Assembly (NCBI GenBank): GCA_028456385.1
Contig: JALNQF010000224.1
Span: forward strand, 1 to 64,000
DNA: 64,000 nt
Reading direction: 5' to 3'
Source: Ophiosphaerella korrae
Lineage: Eukaryota; Ascomycota; Dothideomycetes; Pleosporales; Phaeosphaeriaceae
Part shown: in pieces, positions 33,085 to 43,700 of the stretch
Layout of the letters: the number at the start of each line of letters is the position of its first letter
Numbering within the stretch: position 1 is the first letter of the stretch
Notes under the pieces: generated by a model
The model's input: the letters and a program-made list of their open reading frames with translations, nothing else
Database searches by the model: none
What the model was told of the DNA's origin: nothing
Position numbers and translations under genes: made by a program

Positions 33085-35405
33085 GGACGTATTTCTAAAA
33101 GCTGTGTTGTAGTACCGCACGCAGTGTCGCTTTGTGTGTATCTACTATTACTGTGGTAAGCACCTCGTATGCAGTCGTGGCAGTCAATGCCAGAAAAGCA
33201 CAGATCAGGGGCTGGGGTGAACGAAAGTGTGCTATTCCCAAAGGGGAATGATCATGTGCTGAATGCCCAAGATTATTACAGGGTTCAACGGTGATAGCCT
33301 TCGAAACGACATGTGATCAATTTTTGAAGAGGCCTGGATCATGGACGCTCGCCTCGATAAGTCATGCCTACCGATAGGCTAATCCCACCATTCCCTCTGA
33401 CACTAGTCTTTAGCTTCTGTGCACAAGGCGGACAGCGGCGTATCCCGTGCGAGCTGTGCAACAAGAGCATACCGCACCAGGTTGTTGTTTCACAAAGTCT
33501 TATCAGAGTGATGAGCTACGTTTTTTATCCATAATCTATGATCCTTCAACAGCTAAGGTGCCTGGCATATGCAATGACTTACGCGCTTGTACTAGTCTTG
33601 GTTTCTACAGAAACAAAACGGTGAGCTACAAGCAATTTGACGTAGCTTTGACTGAAGGTAACTATCCATGCGCTTGTACGTTTCAAGCAAGCAAGAGATA
33701 TTCTGCATATCAAAGAACCTTAATGCATGCGGTCAATGGCAGCCTGCCTGTCATGCTTACGCTAGTATGCTGATTGGGGCTCCTGGGAAGTGCAGAGATA
33801 GCATAATGATATTTGACCAATGACTAGTTAACGCATCATGGCTCCAGCAGCAGGGATGATACGAGGATCCACTTCATATGACTCGTCAATCTGCCAATGT
33901 TGGGCTGCATCAAGCTGGGTGACTCGCTTGGAAGCGTTGAAAGCGGTCACTGAGCGCAATGGAAGAGATCAGTGGAAGTGGATGACTTCTTCGTAGTCAG
34001 TTGGCTGAGCGCTCGCCGCTGAACCGATATCCACCCCACCAAGCGAAGTCAATTCCATGAATCGTGGGGAGATATGAGAGGTGCGCCTCCTTCTAGCGAG
34101 CGGGCCATGGAAACCGAGCCTGTGGCCCCGGGTCCCGACACACTGTTGCCCTACGCTTGCTGCACGAATGCCATGTCTGTGTGTAGGACAGCCATTGTAG
34201 ATAGAGAAGAATTTAGAAAGCTCCTAAATTTTCTCAGTAAGACTTGACTTTTCCCTGTTATATGTACATGGTGTTGAGGACAATCGAGATGCAAGAATAT
34301 AATTGATACTCGATCGGAACATGCACAGCGCTGAAAATGGGAGCTTATATGTCGTGACGCCTGGCAGCGATTCAGAGGGAGTCAGAGGCTGGTTGCACAA
34401 TACGTTCGCTGGCGATGCCTGGTCGCTGCATCCAAAAAAAAAAAATCATTACGTATCCGCCTCTTTCATTATGAGCTCCTCGGATCTACGGCTAACCTAC
34501 GCAACGGACTACCATGTGCAGTCTCAAGATCGGATACAGGATTACATGAAAGTTGATTCGTTTCGTGAGGCGATGCAAATCTTGCTAATTACTACAAAGT
34601 GAAGCGCGCGAGTCATGAATCTAGGCCCAACGAGTGTAGATCTCACAATGACGTACCCTACTATGTATAATTTCAGCCTTTGGCGTGTTCTGGCACTCTG
34701 GTAACTTTACCAGGCCGCCACTTTGACGCAACAACACTCACGGACATCACCGCAAACTTTGGTGGCGGCGAGTGGTAATGCGAGCACCATCACGCTACAG
34801 CTCTGGCAATCGTGCAACCCAACCAGCGAGTCGGCTCCCGCGTAACTTTGCCAATTTGTCGGGTCCGTTGCCGTAATTCGCCAAGATCTGCCCTGCAGTG
34901 ATCAGAGCGTTACGAAGCGCATCAGGATGCCCTTGAAATGACCACTCACCGGTGAAACCAATGGGCGCAATATGATCGTCCTGAACTCAGCCTGCGATAC
35001 CAGGGCTCCAGACCGCTTCACTTGTCCTCGGCAAAACGGATTCCTTTTACATTATGGGAAAGCTTCTTTGAGTGCAACCACAGCCGTGATAAGCTAGAAG
35101 TGCTACTGTGCTTTGTTGCATTGACAGAATGTGCTCGAAAATCTTTTCATAATCCCTCATCGTGCTATTTTCAGATGGCTTATCGTCATGCCCTTCACCC
35201 TTCAGTTTCATCCTTTGTCTACCACAAGATCAATCATGCTACATCTTTGACCATGCGCTGGCTAAGACATTGCACATATCAAACTACTATCAATTTTCAT
35301 GTTATTCATATCTTTCCAGCTTCCATGCATCTACGTTGAGCTAGAAACGAAGTATAAGACGGATGGTACCGGGTCCTTGACCGGGAATATTCTCGGCGCT
35401 ACTTT
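33085..35405. other. Gene-poor 2.3 kb stretch
   Basis: Composition is like the gene island, but no frame is convincing. Open frames of about 100 codons at 33447-33773 and 34303-34602 (plus) have no recognisable motif and unremarkable composition. An A-run lies at 34434-34443. It could hold decayed gene remnants or a non-coding RNA; I cannot support either. Confidence 0.45.
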
Positions 35406-35930
35406 ATGTCAACTTCCGCTGAACCAATCTTCAAAGCTCCACCCATCGTCGAGTGTAACACACGAGGGCATTGTCTTGGTGTCGGTAAAAAGATCCACAA
35501 CTCAGACAAGGTGTGTGCAAACTGTTTGAAGAGGTACGACCCTCAACAACTTCGTCTATGGGCAAACGGTAACCTTGCTGCATTGACGCTTGTGGAAGAA
35601 GAAGTCGTTCGAAAGCAGGATAGCAAACAAAACCTCGAGGCTCACGGTCATCACTTGTGTGCCTTTGAGGATCCCGATTTTCAGCATTGTCGGTGGCGTC
35701 TAATCGACTTGAACTTACGAGGTTCTCGACTTAATTGTACAACCGTCCGCAGGAAAGGCAAGGCTTGCAGGAGGTGCTGGAGACGCCACCTACAGAAGAT
35801 TCAAATTGTCCAATACTTCACACCAACAGGACTATGTCATGAGGAATCGGATAAGATTATAACGAGGCCAACAGGGACGGAGGAAGGAGCGGATGATGAC
35901 GTGGAAGGCTACGACCTTGTATTCGATTGA
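35406..35930 (+). CDS. Cysteine-rich protein with two C-x9-C-x2-C-type modules (unit A)
   Basis: 174-residue frame, MSTSAEPIFKAPPIVECNTR to EGYDLVFD. Module 1 has C17-x5-C23-x13-C37-x2-C40. Module 2 has LCAFEDP (C85), WRLIDLNLRGSR, then C111-x9-C121-x2-C124 within CTTVRRKGKACRRC. Both look like four-cysteine zinc-binding units, but I cannot match them to a named family. The tail is acidic. The following frame at 36037-36702 has the same architecture. An intron 35919-36018 (GTATTC donor, CTGAC branch, CCACAG acceptor, 100 nt, phase 0) would remove the stop and fuse the two into one 398-residue protein. No signal peptide or membrane segment, so a nuclear or cytosolic location is more likely. 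Confidence 0.65.
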   Translation: MSTSAEPIFKAPPIVECNTRGHCLGVGKKIHNSDKVCANCLKRYDPQQLRLWANGNLAALTLVEEEVVRKQDSKQNLEAHGHHLCAFEDPDFQHCRWRLIDLNLRGSRLNCTTVRRKGKACRRCWRRHLQKIQIVQYFTPTGLCHEESDKIITRPTGTEEGADDDVEGYDLVFD

Positions 35931-36036
35931 AGCGAGATATTACAGCTGAATTTCTTTTAGCGTAAGTATACCAATTTCGTTGTGATCCATGGACTGACGT
36001 TAGAAGCGACTACCACAGCTCAGCAAATCGCGGATA

Positions 36037-36702
36037 ATGTTAGCACCGCCACCACGGCCTCACTGTGCCTTCGGAACGGCCTGTGGACAACCAGGAGGTC
36101 AAGAAAAAGGGCCAAATATCTGCACATGGTGCAAGAACATGAGCTTCGACGCCCTTTACAAGCAAGCTGAATCAGAGCCAGATGCTCGACCTTTGAGGCG
36201 TCTCGTCGATGAGTATGTTCGCCAACTCGAACGAGACTGTGACGAACGGATTGCTAAAGGGTGGTCCTTCCTATGCGCCTGTAAAGATCCAATATATGGG
36301 TTTGAGAGCTGGCGACGGGAGTTCAATCCGCGAGATTCTCGAGCTTGCGGCACCGTGCGACACCGTGGCCAGCTCTGTGTGCGATGCTTCACCAAAGCCC
36401 AGCAGCAAGGCTGCCAATGGCTTACTGGATGGGATGGCGATAGATTTGGCTTCCCGTGTGTGTTTGAGGATCCAAGGCTGAGACGGCCAACGGATGTCAA
36501 CTGGAGGGTGGGGCCGGTTGACAAACAAGGCGTCCCGGATCCCAACTGGGAGAAAGACCCTAGAAGACATGGGAGATGTGAAAGAACAACTCGGCGGTTT
36601 CAGCTGTGCCAGAAATGTTTTAATAGGATGTGTGAGTTAAGAGGATTCGGAAGATACTTCGACACTGAATGGGGGACATTACGGGAGGGGTATCGAAATT
36701 GA
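36037..36702 (+). CDS. Cysteine-rich protein with three related modules (unit B)
   Basis: 221-residue frame from the ATG at 36037. Module 1 has C10-x5-C16-x12-C29-x2-C32, matching module 1 of the upstream frame. Module 2 has LCACKDP (C80/C82), ESWRREFNPRDSRAC, then C104-x9-C114-x2-C117. Module 3 has PCVFEDP (C141), NWRVGPV and a longer insert, then C181-x9-C191-x2-C194. The exact C-x9-C-x2-C spacing in three modules over two frames argues for a conserved metal-binding fold. It may be a separate gene with a 5' UTR intron (35962-36018, donor GTAAGT, branch CTGAC, acceptor ACAG, 57 nt) or the second exon of a gene starting at 35406; both use the same acceptor, and the frame is open from 36019 through the ATG. 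Function unknown. Confidence 0.65.
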   Translation: MLAPPPRPHCAFGTACGQPGGQEKGPNICTWCKNMSFDALYKQAESEPDARPLRRLVDEYVRQLERDCDERIAKGWSFLCACKDPIYGFESWRREFNPRDSRACGTVRHRGQLCVRCFTKAQQQGCQWLTGWDGDRFGFPCVFEDPRLRRPTDVNWRVGPVDKQGVPDPNWEKDPRRHGRCERTTRRFQLCQKCFNRMCELRGFGRYFDTEWGTLREGYRN

Positions 36703-37745
36703 ATAAGAGTAAATGACCTCACTGCTCAGCACACGTCGTGGAGAACCGACACTTCAATGCAATGATCTACTAGTTCCCCAACCCAGGCCAATATGGGAAC
36801 TTCGAGACTTCGCATTTCAAAAAACACACAGCTGAAGGTAACTGCTTCGTCCTTCACACAAATTGTTTGGCGGCCGCATCCTGATGTAAGTGACACAATA
36901 CTAGATGCAATCTGCCTAACTCGGATCGATCTTTCTGGAAACCAGTAGAGAGCACTGCACGAATTGAGGGAAAATATCACTAGAATGGGCAAGCAAATAG
37001 GGATGGATCCATTTGCATGCCATGGAATGGATAATGTTTATGATGATGTTCGCACCAAAATAGAGTTCAAGAAACAAGGAATGTAATAATTCTCTTGATG
37101 AAAGCTGACAAATGTTAGTCACATCCTTGACATGGCAAATATGGCGATGTCTAGCGTAATATTCAAATTCTCTACCAAGACTGGGTAACTGTACTCAACA
37201 TAACCGCCGCCGTGGTCGTGAAATTTCATAGAAATTTAGTTATATATGCCATAACTCAGCAACCCAAGATCTAGTCTCGAAATTCATGAATAATGTTTTC
37301 GACAAAGATGATCGAATCATCCAGCCTCGGCAAACCTTCCACCCCCCGCAAGGGTAAAACCTCGCAGCCTCAGGTGGCCCTCATTTAGACAGCCCCTAGG
37401 CCAGAATCAAACAACTCACTCTGGCTTGCTACGAATTACGCATTGTTCGCAATAAGCTTCTCGTGTGTTGGCATCCTAAGTTATGCCAATCATGAAAGCG
37501 GTGTGGATCAGCCCTACGGCGTAGAGAACCTCACGCCCCTAGCAATTTCTTGTTGTTGGAGTTAATATAATGATTAAAATCATTCAAAGATGTGACACCG
37601 GATATTCGCTTTAAAATTGTGTATGATAAGAGCTAGTCCTATGAGGCTAGGATTGTTCATCTACAATAGCCTCGTTCGGGGTCAAGAGATTTCGCCGCGA
37701 TAGCTAAAGTTCCTAGCTCTACTCTCTCCTAACCTCTGGGTTTTG
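36703..37745. other. Intergenic, 1.0 kb
   Basis: Lies between unit B and the 3' end of the giant gene. Somewhat AT-richer than the genes. Short frames at 36726-36992 and 36916-37122 (minus) have no protein-like features. I see nothing else in it. Confidence 0.45.
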
Positions 37746-40700
37746 TCATTCGCCATCCGCGGACTTCCGATCATCCCAGTCCTCGTCTTCAGTCTCCGCA
37801 TCCACATGATCGTTCGAATCGAAGAAAACATCGTCATCATCATACTCCTCCTCCTGCTGCCTATCTTCCGTATTCGCAACAAAGACCACCTTTTTATCTT
37901 CCTCTGCCGCGCCGCCAGGGACGGCAAAGAAAGTGTGATGAGCATGCAGCGTCTTGCCCGAAACGATGAAGCCTACGGGACTTGACGACCAATCCTGCAT
38001 TTTGCGGCGGGCCGAGACCCAGTCTTGTAAAAAGGCAAGAGGCTTATCAGTGAACATGTGGCGCGATTGCTCGTGAGCGATGTTTTCGCCATTCGCAATA
38101 TCCGAGTCTGTTGACGACTCATTCGTGGCTCCGGGTACCAGTCCAAAAAAGCGGAGAATGCCCTCGTATTCATGCCATTCAAAATAAATACGACCAGCGA
38201 AGAAACCCACTTCGATTCGAAGCCAAGCTGGACTCTGGTAGCCTATGGGTAAAGGTGGGATGGCGTAGTAGCTCAGGTCATTGAAATGCAGCATCCTTCG
38301 CGTAACAGGAGCTGCATAGGTAAGAAGGTGCACTTGTCTATCCTGTTGATCCCGGATAATAGGAATAATCAACTCAGCCTCCTCAGGCGACAAGAGAAGG
38401 GCCTCTTCGCTTCTGCGACTCCAAAGGAGCCACTGTACTGGTCGCTGCGATGATGTTAGACGAATGGAGAATCAGATTATTGATGGAATTGCTCTCACCA
38501 AAAAGGAATCATCCGGTCGATTACGCGGACACCGGACCGTCAATCCAAATTCTCTGGTCAGGTACAGAGACGAATGATCCTCAGGCTTGGTGACACCATA
38601 CTTTTTTCCCGTGGCTGTTCGCTTCAGAAAATCGAATATGTGTTCGTATCCTGCCGATAGACGAGATGGCAGATACCCCGTCGCAACAAATTTGACAATG
38701 TAGTGGTCGAGACGCTCAAAGGTGTATGGTTGGTACCAATTGGGACGCTGGACTTCACGCACTTTCTCCACCTCCACCTCAACTTCAACCTCGCGCTCTT
38801 GTTCTACTTCCTGGAGAGCGGAAGCGTGAACGGCCTTTCCGCTATCCTGGAACGCTCGCCGACGGGCATTTAATTCCTTGACAAAATCTTTGAGTCGTGA
38901 GGCAGTATACGTCACAGTTTGGTTTTCAGTGGCCTGTGTCTTGTTCTTGGGCTCGTAGAGGCGTACCAGGCTCTGTCGCTCTTGTTGACGCAAGGCCTGC
39001 AAATACTCCGTTTTGTGATTTTTGTTATGAAAGAAACTCGGATTGTCTAGAGCGCCCTGCGTACGACGGCAAAAATCCACCCCATGAGAATAGAAGAGCG
39101 GTGAAAGCGATTCTAACTGTTCGCAGGTCGAATGAAGCAACCAGTGGATGATATGAGCAGAATTGGGCTTTTCATAAGGAGGAATCTTGGCGACATCAAC
39201 AATCGACTGGTGTACTTCGGGCGGAGCAAAGAAAACAACGGACTGTGTAGTTCCTAGTTGGCGCAGGCGCATCGCCGACTGTATGAGTGTGTCCTTCTGC
39301 AGAGACATGCCGAGCGTAAGAGCGCCCCGGGCATTATCTGGAAGCCTCAAATCGGTCCCCCTGCAGTGAGACTCATCGATGTACACCAGAACCTCTGAAA
39401 GGTCTTCGGCGAACGGCGAGACAAGGAGCGGCATTATCGTACCTTGCCGGTAACGAACCATCGCAACGTCGTGGTCATCGAAATATACAGCAGCCGGCGC
39501 GGTTCTATCGATGTCAATCCATACCCTCGCGACTTGCTTATTGGACATTTCTAAAATTTGTGCACCGGCGTCGAGGAGTACACGAATTCTAGACTTCTCC
39601 AAACGACACAAAAAATCATATTCAGTCATGCGATGACCTCTATACTCTTCTGCAACATGATAATTCCGATTGCGAGGCTGAAGTAGGTATGTCAACACTT
39701 CTGCTGATGTGTGAGCGAGTGATGGCAGATCGTGTTGTTCTATAGTAAGCGGTAATATTCTACGATTGTCGTTGGTTCCGGAGAAGCCCGTAGTCAACGA
39801 GGTTGACTCGTTAGCTGATGGAGAAAATAATGGAATGTCCCAACCCGAGGCTTGTAGCTTAATGCGGAATTGTTTGGCATGTCGCGGAAATACAAAGTTG
39901 TTAAGGTAGTAGTCGATGACACCCGTGTTGAACCTAATATCCTGCCATATGGCAGACAGCTGATTTCCGTCGTCTGTGTTAATCGCCTCCCAATCACGAA
40001 AAGCACCTTTTAGGCTGGTACAGGTATGGATGAAAACTTGATAAGCTCGGGCCGGATCATCAGACCGAGCGACGAGCGCAAGGCTCTGGCGTACTTGTTC
40101 GAGGCTTAAGCCGCTATAGTAGTGGGCCAATACGGTAAATAGAATAGCCACATCAGGATGGCCCCACTCGGATTGGTCGGATGGGACGCCTTTTGCATTA
40201 AATGGTATAGCAATCGGATCGCGGCGTGGATCAACTCCATACTGGACATTCCATCGCTTCTTAAGAGTGAGAAGAAGGATCCGGTGGACAATTAGACCTC
40301 GGAGCAGATGAATGACCTTTTTAATTTCAGGCTGATCAGGCATGACCGACTTTACGAATTGAACTGTGTCCTCCGATGGTCTAATGTTGGAGATAAAGTC
40401 GCCGATAGCGGAAAGCTCAGAGCTAGAGAAGCTCTGGATCGGGAAGATAAACTGTTCACCGAGGATTTGCGTTACGATTCGTGAGAGAAGCTGCTCTTCG
40501 ACGCTCCGCTAGAGGAAGAAGATGAATGGAAATCCACCATTCGGCCGATTAACAATCTCAATGCTACCAGGCACTTCATACTGGAGTGATGGAATGTTGC
40601 TTTCGACGAGTTTCAGCAAGGCTTCGATAACACGCCATCGGTATGGATGGCCATCAACGATGGCCTGATTGCCTGAAGGGAAGCACAACGCAGTGCGGGG

Positions 40701-43700
40701 GGAGAACACAAAGTCTGACTCGTCAACGATATCCCGTGCATTTTCGTTCAGCCAGCCTTGGATCTTGATCATTGGCTCAGCTTCTTCCAGGCGCCCGTCT
40801 GACAGATGTTGCAAGCCACAGAGTTTGAACGACATGATGTGCTCCGGCGCACCAAGAAAGGTGACTGCAGTCTTCCTAGCTTGGTTTTGGATATCGAAGT
40901 AGGCTCTTGTCACTGTTTTACTCGGATTTGTACGTCGCGAGTAGGGTAAATGCCGAACATCGCGCCCAACCAGGCCTCCAAGCCTTGCTTTTAGTAACGT
41001 TGCTGTACTGGGAAGAAGCTGGCGTGGAACCAATATGCGTGTTAGGTGCTTTTTGTCTGCAAGCTCAGCAGCTACCATAGGAATGATGACCGAGGTTTTA
41101 CCCTGTCTTAGGTCAGTATCAACATAACACGGCAATCGGGCGTCGGAATCTTACCTGGCCCATGTTCATTTGCAGCAGGGAATTTTGACCCGTGCCAGGA
41201 CTAGTTGTGGCGAGGGCAACGATAACCTGCTCATCTCGGATGAGCAAATTTCCGTCCAATTCAATCAAAAGCCAGTCAGGATGCTTGATGGGACTCCAGT
41301 TACCATGACCACGATTCTTAGTCTCTTCCGAAACTTTACGAATGTTATTCTTTAGTTGGGCATCAGTGATGCGCAAGAGCCGTTGGTGCTGAGCTATAGC
41401 ATTTCCATAATCTACTAGCATTCTCTTGAGTGCATATGCTTGCGAGGCACCGGTACGAGATCGTAACTGCTCCAGAAGACCAGTGGGAGACATACACGGA
41501 GCAAGCACCCCATGTGTTAGCCAATCTAAGGCGCGCCCGTGGTTAGCAACTAGAGTCTGCCGCAAGCGATCTAGAGAGCCTCGAACACGAGACTCCACTG
41601 CCCCGCGGGTAGACATTGTCTCAAGGGCAGAGACAGTGCTATTTTTGGAAACAATTTTTTTGGGACGCCCGGTTAAATTCAGGTGAGCCGATTCCGGGGT
41701 AGCCGCGTGTGAGCGCTTATTAGCGTTTGGCTTCCGCGGTAGTGCTGCTGATGCTGTTTGAAATAGCGAATGAGTAGTCACGATAGCGAGCCGCGAAGTA
41801 CCCCATGTAATAGTACTTTTCTGTTGTTGAAACGATATCTTTGGCCGACAGGGTGCCATAAATCCATGATAGTCTTGAAGGAGAACTTCAATTTTGTCTA
41901 TGAATTCGGATAGTTGAAAATTCTGGAAAAGTCGCAAGAATTCTGGCTCAATCATAGCCATTACCGTACTCGTAGGTACTTCCGCTAAGGTGGTATATGG
42001 GTCGCCCACCGGAATTTGGCATGGGAATTGCCTTACTAGATGTTGTGCAAATCCCCCAATATCAATGGCGGTGGGGTCATATGTATGAGTGAATGTCTGT
42101 TGGGCTACTGGTATTAATCCAAACGGACCACCGAAAGTAGACCGTGTAGCACTTTTTAGGAGCTGGGCAATGCCGGGAATGTGGGGGCGCTGGTGAGATC
42201 GAAATCGAAAGTATGACTCCCAGGTTGGCGCTTTAATAGTTTTGAGCTTGTCGAAAAATGCGAAGGCCAGCCAGAACATCGCAACATCAATATTGAACTG
42301 TTTATAAACAGCAAGAGTGATGACAAACATCAAGTCATATCTAAAGATTGAGGCGCAAAGTCAGCTTGTCTCAAAAATATACGGAAACGCGAAGCAGGGT
42401 ACCACATTTGTCCTAAAACCAAGACAAATGACATGTGTACACTAGATTTGCTTACCGATCCTGATTGGTTGCACGACGGCAGTACTCCACCATAGACCCT
42501 AGGCTAAGAGCCTCGTGAATATCCATACACGATGAAAGGGAGACTAGACCGGTGAACGGTTCACTAAAGCCTCCGATTCGTTCGTACCTCTCAAAAATTT
42601 TACCAAAGTTTTGGGGTACCGGCAATTTCAAAGGCCAGGTACGGATAAGGTTGGCCAAATAAAACACATTCTCTTGATAGACGCCGCGACGGACGGCATG
42701 TCTGCTTACGTATTCCACGTCCTCGGGGACAGAGAGTTTTTCGGACACAATGTTAGCACGCTCAAACCTCGCACGCTGCACTACGCCTCGCGCAACTAGG
42801 CGCTTTGAGTGCTCTTCAGAATTAACTGCGGGTTTAGAGTTTGGAAAAAGTACGCAGAGCGCATTAGACGCATCAATGATTTGGTCTATCAGTTGAAGAA
42901 GCCCATCATGCTGAATAGTTGTCGTCAATGTTTGGCTCCAGCCCACTTTCTGCATACATTGAAGCTCCTTGGGATAAAATTCGCGACGAGGTACAAGATC
43001 TCGAAGGAGGTCGAGATCTCCAAGATGTTGTGGCTCAAGTGGGAAGGTCGGCTGGCATAGACCTGATGCTAACGTGTGCATTGCTTCTTCGGTGCCGGTC
43101 CGCCCAGTCAAAGGGTCAGGTACAATGAAAGATGTCAAAGCATGTATCAGAGCTTTGCGGTAGAGGAGGCGCGATTGAGCAGGCGAGGATAAGCGGCCCA
43201 GGATTGGATCAATGGCATACCGTGCGTAAGTGCCGTCATTCTGGATTACGATTTCAACATGCATACCTCTTCTCTGCCACTGGGGTTTTCCGAAAGGAAC
43301 AAGCACGTGCCGATTTACTGGATTCTTAACATCTTGAACTACGAGCGCGCTCTTCAACCCGTACAGGCAGCCTGCATCCTGTTTGATTGGGACTTCGCAA
43401 CCAAGCTTTTGCGATTCGAAAAGCAGGCGGCAGTTTACCAAGAATTTCAGTTCTAGTCGGCGGAGCTCTACCTCCAGCGGTCCTTGGCTTGGTTGGTAGA
43501 CGATGATTTGAGAGTAGTCTTCGAAATTGCGGAATGTTCCCAGCACCCTTTCATAGAATCGCCCGTGATAGTTGACCAATGTGAAAGTTCTGTTCGCAGT
43601 AGATCGCGCCACCCTCCAATTGCGCATATTTAACCGCCAGTCGGTTCTAAAGAAGTTCCAGAAATTTCCCGCTTTTCGCCGCAGCTCAACTATATGTGAT

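Noticed and set aside
33447..34602. Small frames in the gene-poor stretch as secreted effector candidates
   Set aside because: No signal peptide is visible and nothing distinguishes them from chance frames.
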